From Chloroflexota bacterium (lineage in GTDB: Bacteria; Chloroflexota; Dehalococcoidia; Dehalococcoidales; UBA2162): a DNA stretch of 5,736 nt. Of the stretch, positions 1 through 5,736 are shown in pieces; positions within the stretch are counted from its first letter, which is position 1, and the number at the start of each line of letters is the position of its first letter. The stretch covers positions 1 to 5,736 of the forward strand of contig JACQOM010000068.1 in assembly GCA_016202525.1 (NCBI GenBank), written 5' to 3'. The notes under the pieces are model-generated. The model was given only the letters and a program-made list of their open reading frames with translations. It had not been told where the DNA came from and did not search any database. The position numbers and the translations under genes are program-made.

Positions 1-976
1 GGGCAATACAGCGGAAATTGAAGTCGAAATCCTGAATATCGGCAGCACCGGTAAAGCGGTGCCGCGACCGGCACTTTAGAAAAAGAGGTTGCCCGTCAGG
101 AAGGTGAGCCGAGCTAATACATTGTCGGTGACAATCAGCACAGCCAATGCTCACAGTTCCGTGTTTCGTCAGACTCTGATTGTAGAGTGTGTGGGTGTTT
201 TTCCAGTCCTTCACTACCTCCATATTGCGGTAGAAGGTCATCTCCGCAAGTCCCCCTTCACCTTCGGTTCTACTTTGTCGATAATAAGCCGATTTGAGAC
301 GAATCTTGTCATGCAGTTCATTGAATAAAGTCGGCCTGGCGATATTGACATCTTTGGTGCCGTAGACGGCGATAGCTTTCAGGTTTTTGTCCCCCATAAT
401 GGCGCCGACCCCGGTCCGGCTCAGACTACAGCCGGGGCCGTGCTCGATACTGGCACAAAGGACCTTATTTTCGCCGGCAGGCCCGATGCTTAAAATCTGG
501 ATGTCATCATTCTTTAATTCAGCCCCTATCATGCGCCGGGTCTCAAAGACATCTTTCCCCCAGAGATGGCTGGCGTCACGTAGTTCCACCTTCTCATTGT
601 TTATGTAAAGATAGACCGGAGTGGGAGATTTGCCGGAGATGATTACGGTGTCATAGCCAGCGTGTTTAAGTTCTGAACCCCAGAAGCCTCCCATAGTGGA
701 ATAAGTGAGATAGTTGGTCAAAGGAGACCTGGTAACTAGACAGGTTCGGTTAGCACTAGATGCCCCGGTGCCGGTGAGAACACCGGTGGCAAAGATTAAC
801 AGATTATCCGGAGAGAAAGGCTCCGTCTCCGGAGGTACTCTATCCCAGAAGAGCTTGGTAGCCAGTCCTCGCCCGCCCAGGTAGGTTTCATACATTGTCC
901 TGTCGCCCTGTTTTTTCTTAACTGTTCCTCTTGACAGGTCAACCTCTAGCTGGGTGCCAGTCCATCCATACCACAT
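1..976 (-). CDS. Aldehyde ferredoxin oxidoreductase family protein, N-terminal part (runs off left edge)
   Basis: A minus-strand reading frame stays open from the ATG at 976-974 to the window edge (325 codons). It reads as the first half of a tungsten- or molybdenum-pterin oxidoreductase of the AOR superfamily, cytoplasmic enzymes that oxidise aldehydes (or related substrates) with ferredoxin. Visible family marks are the opening VDLSRGTV strand, YLGGRGLATKLF (residues about 32-43), the SPLTNY...GGFWGSELKHAGYD block, the SIGPAGEN motif, the pterin-site block RTGVGAIMGDKNLKAIAV, and a CX2CX3C [4Fe-4S] motif at Cys279, Cys282 and Cys286. That spacing and position nearly match Cys288/291/295 of Pyrococcus furiosus AOR. 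The start is backed by GAGAGG six bases upstream (988-983) and by a promoter just before it. The segment after the cysteines lacks the GPEYE-type stretch of classical AORs and has a further Cys302, so the subfamily (for example a BamB-like or uncharacterised branch) is uncertain. The C-terminal part lies outside the window. Confidence 0.93.
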   Translation of the reverse strand, partial: MWYGWTGTQLEVDLSRGTVKKKQGDRTMYETYLGGRGLATKLFWDRVPPETEPFSPDNLLIFATGVLTGTGASSANRTCLVTRSPLTNYLTYSTMGGFWGSELKHAGYDTVIISGKSPTPVYLYINNEKVELRDASHLWGKDVFETRRMIGAELKNDDIQILSIGPAGENKVLCASIEHGPGCSLSRTGVGAIMGDKNLKAIAVYGTKDVNIARPTLFNELHDKIRLKSAYYRQSRTEGEGGLAEMTFYRNMEVVKDWKNTHTLYNQSLTKHGTVSIGCADCHRQCISSAHLPDGQPLFLKCRSRHRFTGAADIQDFDFNFRCIA

Positions 977-996
977 GCTTTACCTCTCTATATTAT

Positions 997-1025
997 ATTA
1001 TGACCGTTATCGGAAACCCGGTCAA
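997..1025 (-). promoter_or_regulatory. Sigma70-type promoter of the AOR-family gene
   Basis: Read on the minus strand, TTGACC (1025-1020) and CATAAT (1002-997) are separated by exactly 17 bases, and each matches its consensus hexamer at five of six positions. A run of seven A (1044-1038) lies 13 to 19 bases upstream of the -35 box, where an UP-like element would be. Transcription would start near 990, leaving a short leader that still contains the GAGAGG ribosome binding site. The position between the upstream gene's 3' hairpin and the AOR start supports an independent transcription unit. Seen by eye only, not scored. Confidence 0.6.
1001..1024. repeat. Inverted repeat inside the AOR promoter (possible operator)
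   Basis: The arms TGACCG (1001-1006) and CGGTCA (1019-1024) are perfect reverse complements separated by 12 bases, with centres 18 bases apart. The repeat covers most of the -35 box, the whole spacer and the first bases of the -10 box, which is where a dimeric repressor would block RNA polymerase. With six-base arms, chance cannot be excluded and no regulator gene is in view. Confidence 0.35.
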
Positions 1026-1067
1026 ATTGAGGAGTTGTTTTTTTGATTCACAAACTTTGCCGTTTAG

Positions 1068-1096
1068 AGAGGGCGATTTCAATGTTACCGCCCTCT
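1068..1096 (-). terminator. 3' hairpin after the 630-residue SBP gene
   Basis: An eight-pair perfect stem (AGAGGGCG at 1068-1075 with CGCCCTCT at 1089-1096) closes a 13-base loop, starting 16 bases after the SBP stop codon. An AATAAA-like A-rich stretch precedes it on the minus-strand transcript, but no clear U-run follows, so it may act as a weak terminator, a processing or stability hairpin, or a two-way terminator (the T-rich side faces the plus strand). It is a paralogue of the hairpin at 3076-3106. Confidence 0.6.
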
Positions 1097-1112
1097 TTAT
1101 TTGTTCTGTGCC

Positions 1113-3005
1113 TTAAAATCCCATAGATTTCTTTAGTGCCTGGTCAATCCAGATAAACTCGGATGGGCGGAATTTCATTGCGTTGCCAAGATCAACCTCA
1201 CCGTGGTAATTCTTGACCCACGGTTGCCATAGGTTGTAGATATAGGGCGCCGGGAAGTCCAGGTGAAATGCTTGCTCTGTATACCACTGATAGAACTCCT
1301 TCTTCATTGGCCAGATTTTTGGTTCGTCAAGTAGGAAGTACTCCAGCGCCTCCTCATAGTTCCGGTAATACCACGGGTCAAAAACACGGGCAAGGTTAGC
1401 GGAATCTGTCGGAGGATCGTCATATGGGGCGGTATCGCCTAGCTTCTTAACGATGGTATGTTTGTAGGCAAAACCGTTTGACATAGATGTGAAGACGGCA
1501 TTTTCTCTGACATCGATTTTCAGGTCAACGCCAATTTTAGCCAAGTAGTCTTTAAGTATAGACAGAGTATCAACATGTGTATTCAGGGCAAGCACTTCCA
1601 TAGTAAAACCATTGGGGTAGCCTGCCTCAGCCAGCATCTTTTTGGCCTTCTCCGGCTGATAGGTGTACATATCCCGGACTATCGCATTCTGTTCCGCCAG
1701 AGGGGTGTACATTGGCATAAATTGTATGTCGGGATATATCGGGTGAACCATTTCAGCATTACCCTTGAAGTAGTCTTTTATTATTGTTTTGTAGTCCACG
1801 GCCATAATAAGTGCCTGGCGGACCTTGAGGTTATACCAGGGTAGCTCCGGTTTGTCCACTCTGAGCGCTATTCCAGTAGCCTGGTCAGGAAACCTCATAT
1901 ACTGAATATCAGGTCGGGACTTCAAGAATTGAAACGCGTTCTCCCAGGTAAGAGCGCCAGTGCCTTGCCCCATCGCTATGTCAATCTTGCCAGTACGTAG
2001 CGCTGCCTGCTGGGTTGAAACATCGCTAATAATCAGCAGTTTGACGCCGTCAAGGTAGGGTAGTTGACTGCCTTTACCTGGGCCAACCGGGTCCTTGAAC
2101 CAGTAGTTAGAGTTCCGAACGAAGGTATATGAACTGTTCTCCACGGCATCGGTCAACATAAAAGGTCCGGTGCCGACGCTATCTTTCCAGCTGCGCATTT
2201 TATTGTATTTTTCATATACTTCCGGTGGGAAGATAGGGGTACTTGTAGAAAGGTTTTTCAGCGTTGCGCTAACGGTTCCCGGTTGAAACTTTACTTTAAG
2301 CGTGTACTTATCAGTAGCTTCAAACGAAGCCATACGCTCCGCATCTGAGAGTCTAATCTGGTAGTAACCTTCAGGGTCAAAGTACCATATTTGCAGGGAG
2401 CGTGCCACATCATAGGCGGTCAGTTCCCTGCCACCTGCCAACCGGCTGGCTTCACTGTTAGGGTTAAGTCCATAATGAATCCCCTTGCGGATTTTAAAGA
2501 TAAAGGTATCGTTACCGACCAGTTCGTAGCTCTCGGCCAGCATCATTCTACCCAGGTTAAATCCCCAGGTATAGACAGAAAAAGTGGCTTCTTTACTACC
2601 GGCTGGCCCCTTCGCCCAGTCTCCAGTCCATATGCCGTCATTGGTGAGATGTATAGTATGGGTACTAGAAGCACCTTTTATAACTGGTCCATAGGCTTGC
2701 AGTGGCGCGTTTACAAGCCAGGAAGCTACTCCTCCATATTTTGGTTTTTCCTTTTCCGCATCCAGGACGCCTGCCTTATAAAATATGCGCCCTCCAGGCC
2801 CGACTATCTCTGGCATCCCCGTCCCGGGGGACGCCACTTTTTCGGGTGTTGGTGCTGTTGGGGCAGTGGGTGCTACCGGCGTGGTTGGAGTTGTTAGCGT
2901 GGTTGGTGTCTTCGGTGTTGCCGGTGCTGCTGGAGCACAGGATGTAAGTATCATGGATAACACTACTAGAGAACTTACCATTAGCCAGACAAATTTCCTT
3001 TTCAT
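1113..3005 (-). CDS. ABC transporter family 5 solute-binding lipoprotein (630 aa)
   Basis: An exported lipoprotein expected to bind a peptide or other small organic ligand outside the membrane and deliver it to an ABC permease. The signal peptide has a basic start (MKRK), a hydrophobic core (about residues 5-20) and a lipobox LTSC with the lipidated Cys23. A Pro-Thr linker (24-54) and a further spacer lead to the binding domain, which begins near KYGG (89-92). Family 5 (SBP_bac_5) signs are MLAESYEL with FKIRKGIHYGLNP (about 155-182), GGRELTAYDV (191-200), GTGPF (278-282), KDPVGPGKG (304-312), LPYLDGVK (315-322), DKPELPWYN (384-392), YQPEKAKKML and AGYPNGF. The C-terminus WIDQALKKSMGF is shared with both SBP neighbours. 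The GRELTAYDVARSL block departs from the usual GREVTADDVVYTF, so the ligand may differ from that of the 622-residue paralogue. The ATG has AAGGAAG nine bases upstream. The gene lies 115 bases after the paralogue, with a hairpin between. No permease is in view and the ligand is unknown. Confidence 0.95.
   Translation of the reverse strand: MKRKFVWLMVSSLVVLSMILTSCAPAAPATPKTPTTLTTPTTPVAPTAPTAPTPEKVASPGTGMPEIVGPGGRIFYKAGVLDAEKEKPKYGGVASWLVNAPLQAYGPVIKGASSTHTIHLTNDGIWTGDWAKGPAGSKEATFSVYTWGFNLGRMMLAESYELVGNDTFIFKIRKGIHYGLNPNSEASRLAGGRELTAYDVARSLQIWYFDPEGYYQIRLSDAERMASFEATDKYTLKVKFQPGTVSATLKNLSTSTPIFPPEVYEKYNKMRSWKDSVGTGPFMLTDAVENSSYTFVRNSNYWFKDPVGPGKGSQLPYLDGVKLLIISDVSTQQAALRTGKIDIAMGQGTGALTWENAFQFLKSRPDIQYMRFPDQATGIALRVDKPELPWYNLKVRQALIMAVDYKTIIKDYFKGNAEMVHPIYPDIQFMPMYTPLAEQNAIVRDMYTYQPEKAKKMLAEAGYPNGFTMEVLALNTHVDTLSILKDYLAKIGVDLKIDVRENAVFTSMSNGFAYKHTIVKKLGDTAPYDDPPTDSANLARVFDPWYYRNYEEALEYFLLDEPKIWPMKKEFYQWYTEQAFHLDFPAPYIYNLWQPWVKNYHGEVDLGNAMKFRPSEFIWIDQALKKSMGF
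2850..2924 (-). repeat. Pro-x-x linker repeat of the 630-residue SBP
   Basis: Codons 28-52 place proline at nearly every third residue (28, 31, 34, 40, 43, 46, 49, 52), giving a 9-base periodicity in the DNA. Position 37 is leucine, encoded CTA where neighbouring units have CCA, which is one base away from restoring the pattern. The segment is probably an extended, polyproline-like tether between the lipid anchor and the binding domain. Confidence 0.75.
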
Positions 3006-3075
3006 TTCTTACCGCTTCCTTTTACTAGAGTATTTCTATCAAGGAGTTATCTCTGGTTTGCCACTTTATAGCTTA

Positions 3076-3106
3076 AGGGGGGCGGTTTCAATGTTGCCGC
3101 CCCCCT
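3076..3106 (-). terminator. 3' hairpin after the 622-residue SBP gene
   Basis: A ten-pair perfect GC-rich stem (AGGGGGGCGG at 3076-3085 with CCGCCCCCCT at 3097-3106) closes an 11-base loop, starting 14 bases after the stop codon. As in the copy at 1068-1096, an AATAAA-containing stretch precedes it on the transcript and no long U-run follows. It could end transcription, or allow partial read-through and protect the 3' end of the upstream SBP message. Confidence 0.65.
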
Positions 3107-3120
3107 ATTTATTCATACCC

Positions 3121-4989
3121 TTAGTATCCCAGCGATTTTTTCAGCGCTTGGTCAATCCAGATATATCTGGCGAACCCGAAGCGGTTAGCCGCCCCGATAC
3201 TCCATTCACCGTGGAAGTTTTTCACCCACGGCCACCACATGGTGTACACATATGGTGACGGAAGCGCCAGATACCAGGCTTGCTCCAGGATGTATGAGGT
3301 GTACTGCCCCAGTATCGGCGCGGACTTGGCATCGTCAATCTGATACCACTCCATAAATTTAGGAATTAGCTCATTATTGACCTTGGGGTCATTGACCATG
3401 CTTTGATTCTCCTGGTCGGTTGGCCGGAACTCATGAAAGGCAAAAGGCGTACTGGAAATACCGTCTTTAAAGTATGCCTCTTTGTGCATTCTGGCACTGC
3501 CGATAGAGACATAGACACTATGTTCCTTCACTGCCAGTTGCAGGTTCACCCCAATCTTGGACAGGTAGTCTTTCAGCAGAGTTGCGTCATCGGCCTGAGG
3601 TGCCTCAAGGACTACTTCCATGGTGAATCCATTGGGGTAGCCAGCATCTGCCAGCATCTTTTTGGCCTTTTCCGGTTGATATTTAAAAAGTTCCTGGACT
3701 GCCGCCGGTAGTTTCTCAAGCGGAACGTAAGCCCCTGAGGATACGTAATCGCGAGAGGCTATTGATGGGTAACCATTTATCTCAGCCTTACCTCCGTAGT
3801 AATCCCTGACTATCGCCTCACGGTCGATAGCCATTTGCAGTGCCTGCCGGACCTTGATGTTATACCAGGGCAGTTCCGGCTTGTCTAACCTCATGGCGAG
3901 AGCTCTGCTGGGATTGACAATAGCTACTTTTTGTAGCTGCGGGGTGCTTTTCTCTAACTGCACGGCATCCTCCGCGGAAGCTCGCCAGTAGTGGTCAATC
4001 TTAGCGGTACGTAAAGCCGCTCCCCGTGTAGATTTATCCGGTATGACCAGGTACTTGACACCATCAAGATAGGGTAGCTGGTTGCCTTTACCCGGGCCTA
4101 CGGGGTCCTTCTGCCAGAAATTAGGATTCCTGGCAAAGGTTTGAGAGACCGATGGGACATAGTCCATCAGTATGAATGGTCCGCTGCCAACATCATTTCT
4201 CCAGTCGGTCAGGTTCCCGTATTTTTTGACCACTTCCTGGGCAACTATCGTCGTAGATTGACTTAGCCATTTGTGTAGAGAGCCCAGAAATCCTGCTTTA
4301 ACCTTGACCACAACCGTATATTTATCAGTAGCTGTGGCCGATATCGGGTACTCATCCGGTGTCAGCCGGGCCAGATGATAAGAAGTGCGGTTAGGCACCT
4401 CGGGTGGTAAGCCGAAGTTCCGTTTAAAGGTATACACTGCGTCATCGGCGGTTACCTCTCTCCCGTTGACCAGGCGGCTGGCCTCAGAGCTGGGGTTGAG
4501 TGCCCAATGGTCCCCTTTACGGATGTGGTAGATGATAGTTTCACTATCGGGGAATTCCCAGCTTTCGGCTAGGCCACCCATCTGGGCGAAAGAATGGGGT
4601 GTAAACTGCAAATAGTCCATCTCATTGGTACCGGCTGGCCCCTTGCTCCAGTCTCCGGTCGCCAGAGCCTCAGTAGTCTGAGCGCTGCTATAAATACTGG
4701 ACCGGCTCACGGTAAAGGGGTCAAAGCCTGTTTGGTCAGCATCCAGAGCGTGGCGGAATACCCCGCCATACTTGGGTACTTCTACTATCGGTGTTTTTGG
4801 AGCAGTTGGTGCTGTCGGTGTCGTTGGAGCGGTTGGTGTTGTTGGTGTCTTGGGTGTAGTTGGTACCGATGGTATGGTTGGTGCCGTTGGTACCGTTGGC
4901 GTTGTTGGTGCTGCAGGAGCGCATGATGCCAGCAGCAATGACAACACCACCAGGCAACTGATTGATAACCAGGCTATTTTTCTTCCCAT
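3121..4989 (-). CDS. ABC transporter family 5 solute-binding lipoprotein (622 aa)
   Basis: A secreted, lipid-anchored binding protein of the peptide/nickel/oligosaccharide family 5 type, expected to feed an ABC importer. The signal peptide MGRKIAWL... ends in the lipobox LASC with lipidated Cys23, followed by a regular Pro-Thr linker (24-67). The binding domain starts near KYGG (73-76). Typical motifs are MGGLAESWEFPD (137-148), YHIRKGDHW (154-162), NGREVTADDAVYTFKR (175-190), GSGPF (268-272), KDPVGPGKG (294-302), LPYLDGVK (305-312), DKPELPWYN (369-377), KVRQAL and YQPEKAKKML, ending WIDQALKKSLGY. These keep the family consensus better than the 630-residue paralogue does. The length fits family 5 SBPs plus a long linker. 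The ATG at 4989 has GGAG five bases upstream within AGGGAGAG. It begins 65 bases after the unknown 167-residue gene. The ligand cannot be told from the sequence, and no permease or ATPase gene is visible. Confidence 0.96.
   Translation of the reverse strand: MGRKIAWLSISCLVVLSLLLASCAPAAPTTPTVPTAPTIPSVPTTPKTPTTPTAPTTPTAPTAPKTPIVEVPKYGGVFRHALDADQTGFDPFTVSRSSIYSSAQTTEALATGDWSKGPAGTNEMDYLQFTPHSFAQMGGLAESWEFPDSETIIYHIRKGDHWALNPSSEASRLVNGREVTADDAVYTFKRNFGLPPEVPNRTSYHLARLTPDEYPISATATDKYTVVVKVKAGFLGSLHKWLSQSTTIVAQEVVKKYGNLTDWRNDVGSGPFILMDYVPSVSQTFARNPNFWQKDPVGPGKGNQLPYLDGVKYLVIPDKSTRGAALRTAKIDHYWRASAEDAVQLEKSTPQLQKVAIVNPSRALAMRLDKPELPWYNIKVRQALQMAIDREAIVRDYYGGKAEINGYPSIASRDYVSSGAYVPLEKLPAAVQELFKYQPEKAKKMLADAGYPNGFTMEVVLEAPQADDATLLKDYLSKIGVNLQLAVKEHSVYVSIGSARMHKEAYFKDGISSTPFAFHEFRPTDQENQSMVNDPKVNNELIPKFMEWYQIDDAKSAPILGQYTSYILEQAWYLALPSPYVYTMWWPWVKNFHGEWSIGAANRFGFARYIWIDQALKKSLGY
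4789..4908 (-). repeat. Pro-x-x linker repeat of the 622-residue SBP
   Basis: From residue 28 to 67 proline occurs at every third position without a break (14 prolines), mostly as PTT, PTA or PTV triplets. The DNA therefore has a degenerate 9-base period. It is longer than the matching linker in the 630-residue paralogue (ending at residue 52 there), so the two have gained or lost units since duplication. It is likely an extended tether outside the membrane. Confidence 0.8.
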
Positions 4990-5029
4990 TTTCTCTCCCT
5001 TTTAATCGATAGGTTCCTTATTCTCGAGG

Positions 5030-5044
5030 CCTTAACTGTCAAGG
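5030..5044. repeat. Imperfect palindrome upstream of the 622-residue SBP
   Basis: CCTTAACTGTCAAGG pairs with itself at six of seven positions around a central base. On the minus strand it contains a perfect TTGACA hexamer (5042-5037), but I find no convincing -10 box 15 to 18 bases downstream of it. It could be an operator or a small hairpin in the gap between the unknown gene and the SBP gene, or chance. Confidence 0.25.
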
Positions 5045-5054
5045 TATCATAGAT

Positions 5055-5558
5055 TTATTTAATCGGTGACAGGCGCCACAATGCTCCTGATTTGCCTTTC
5101 AGGGTGGTCGCCCGCATCTTATCCGATACGGGGACGATATCCACCTTCATATTGCATAGCCTTTTAAAGGCAGCGCGGAATAGAGCGGCGGCAGGCAGTG
5201 GCCTGAGATAATCATCTGAAGAAATCCCCCGTTTGTCGCGCATGGGGTGCGCCGGTTGCATGACCGGACGTTGCATATCATACAGGATTTCATTATCAGA
5301 AAACTTGTTTATCCGCACGTCACTGGAGCCAACTTTGAGCAGGTAGGCTGATATTGCTTTACCCACGGTTATAGGGTCGCCGGGCGGGATTTTCAGCTTC
5401 TTCTGGATTTCATCGAATACAATCTCTCCCTTGAGCCATCTGACCTTGTCCAGCTTGGCTCGCCCTGCCACAGTATTGCCGAATATTTCATTCAGTACTA
5501 TCCAGGTTGCGTCCACCTCCAGAGCAAAGTAATCGGCATCAATTTTGGCTTCAGCCAC
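5055..5558 (-). CDS. Hypothetical 167-residue soluble protein
   Basis: I do not recognise this protein. It starts with GTG, supported by the near-perfect ribosome binding site AGGAGGT six bases upstream, and ends with TAA. It has no signal peptide, lipobox or membrane segment, so it should be cytoplasmic, unlike the exported SBPs on either side. The first half appears alpha-helical (ADYFALEVDATWIVLNEIFG, about 9-27), followed by a charged stretch with WLKGEIVFDEIQKKLKIPPGD (41-61), then GKAISAYLLKVG (66-77) and DVRINKFSDNEILYD (80-94). The second half has PAHPMRDKR (102-110), ALFRAAFKRLCNMKVDIVPV (125-144) and a basic C-terminus. There is a single cysteine (135) and no cysteine cluster or nucleotide-binding loop. 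The order 'helix, GKxIxxYLxxxG, DVxI strand' loosely recalls small ligand-sensing or V4R-like folds, but that is weak speculation. It lies 72 bases after the third SBP and 65 before the next, in the same direction. Confidence 0.8.
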   Translation of the reverse strand: MAEAKIDADYFALEVDATWIVLNEIFGNTVAGRAKLDKVRWLKGEIVFDEIQKKLKIPPGDPITVGKAISAYLLKVGSSDVRINKFSDNEILYDMQRPVMQPAHPMRDKRGISSDDYLRPLPAAALFRAAFKRLCNMKVDIVPVSDKMRATTLKGKSGALWRLSPIK

Positions 5559-5564
5559 AATATT

Positions 5565-5571
5565 ACCTCCT
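5565..5571 (-). promoter_or_regulatory. Strong Shine-Dalgarno fixing a GTG start
   Basis: AGGAGGT on the minus strand sits six bases (AATATT) before the GTG at 5558. It is the best match to the anti-Shine-Dalgarno sequence in the window and is the reason for choosing GTG rather than a later codon as the start of the 167-residue protein. Confidence 0.8.
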
Positions 5572-5582
5572 AGTATGTATTT

Positions 5583-5611
5583 CTTTTATTTAAGTCTAAA
5601 AACTTTGTCAC
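5583..5611 (-). promoter_or_regulatory. Candidate promoter of the 167-residue gene
   Basis: On the minus strand GTGACA (5611-5606, five of six to TTGACA) and TAAAAG (5588-5583, four of six to TATAAT) are 17 bases apart, in the most AT-rich stretch of the window and just upstream of the ribosome binding site. Because AT-rich sequence gives weak -10 matches easily, this is tentative. Confidence 0.35.
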
Positions 5612-5630
5612 GGTACCTATCATACTGAGG

Positions 5631-5736
5631 CTAGTACCCCATTTTTTTCTTTAGTGCCTGGTCAATCCAGAGATACTTTGTTTGACCTATATACTCACTA
5701 CGACTGGTAACGGATTCACCGTTGTAAGCCTTTACC
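5631..5736 (-). CDS. Third family 5 solute-binding protein, C-terminal fragment (runs off right edge)
   Basis: The last 34 codons of a gene entering from the right edge, ending in a TAG stop. The C-terminus LWIDQALKKKMGY and the upstream VKAYNGE match the ends of the two complete SBPs in the window (IWIDQALKKSMGF with VKNYHGE, and IWIDQALKKSLGY with VKNFHGE), so it is the tail of a paralogous extracellular solute-binding protein. A 26-base stretch of its 3' end is identical to the 3' end of the 630-residue SBP gene, suggesting closer kinship or gene conversion. Unlike the other two, it is not followed by the GC-rich hairpin. Nothing can be said about its ligand or its own lipobox. Confidence 0.88.
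   Translation of the reverse strand, partial: VKAYNGESVTSRSEYIGQTKYLWIDQALKKKMGY

Noticed and set aside
1..79. Plus-strand open frame GNTAEIEVEILNIGSTGKAVPRPAL ending at a TAG, resembling a protein C-terminus
   Set aside because: At first it looks like the end of a convergent gene, but the AOR-family frame on the minus strand remains open through the same bases and ends in residues that could fit that family. It is most likely a shadow.
89..608. Two short plus-strand ORFs (89-328 and 387-608)
   Set aside because: Both lie antisense inside the AOR-family gene, which shows clear family motifs throughout, and neither product resembles a real protein.
3065..3091. Possible promoter TTGAAA / TATAAA before the 630-residue SBP gene
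   Set aside because: The spacing is only 15 bases and the -35 box and spacer lie within the GC-rich hairpin, which would make it a poor promoter. Not strong enough to list.
2785..3258. Plus-strand ORF with collagen-like Gly-x-y repeats (also at 4772-5005)
   Set aside because: It is the reverse-strand shadow of the codons for the Pro-Thr linkers of the SBP lipoproteins: PTx triplets read backwards give GVG/GAV-type repeats. It has no ribosome binding site and lies wholly over well-supported genes.
4736..4957. Minus-strand Asn-Thr-rich ORF
   Set aside because: It is an alternative frame of the 622-residue SBP linker, where ACC/CCA-type repeats read as Thr-Asn. No independent start signal is visible.
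5612..5638. Inverted pair GGTAC/GTACC around the stop codon of the third SBP
   Set aside because: Only five base pairs around a 17-base loop, with no U-run, and unlike the two hairpins after the other SBP genes. Probably chance.

Overview
The window looks like part of the chromosome of an anaerobic, uncultured-type Chloroflexota bacterium of the Dehalococcoidia kind. This is an inference from style, not a search result. It rests on two lipoproteins that begin with a LxSC-A-P-A-A-P signal/anchor followed by long Pro-Thr linkers, on tandem family 5 solute-binding proteins, and on a tungsten/molybdopterin oxidoreductase of the aldehyde ferredoxin oxidoreductase (AOR) superfamily, all at a middling G+C content. 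Every gene I can support lies on the minus strand, so the window is transcribed from right to left.

Layout, in order of transcription: (1) 5736-5631, the last 34 codons of a third extracellular solute-binding protein (SBP); (2) 5558-5055, an unrecognised 167-residue soluble protein with a GTG start and a very strong Shine-Dalgarno; (3) 4989-3121, a complete family 5 SBP lipoprotein of 622 residues, followed by a strong GC-rich hairpin; (4) 3005-1113, a second complete SBP lipoprotein of 630 residues, followed by a paralogous hairpin with the same loop and covarying stem; (5) 976 to the left edge, the first 325 residues of an AOR-family enzyme with its own sigma70-like promoter. No gap between genes exceeds 140 bases.

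How they may fit together: the SBPs should sit on the outside of the membrane and hand peptides or other small organic ligands to an ABC permease. No permease or ATPase gene is in view. The AOR-family enzyme would act in the cytoplasm on an aldehyde or related substrate, with ferredoxin as electron partner. The hairpin and the separate promoter suggest it is a unit distinct from the SBP genes, so a direct metabolic link is only a guess. The most notable items are the tandem SBP array with duplicated, covarying 3' hairpins, the unknown 167-residue protein lodged inside the array, and the non-classical sequence after the Fe-S cysteine motif of the AOR-family protein. I do not see clear evidence of a wholly new system here.
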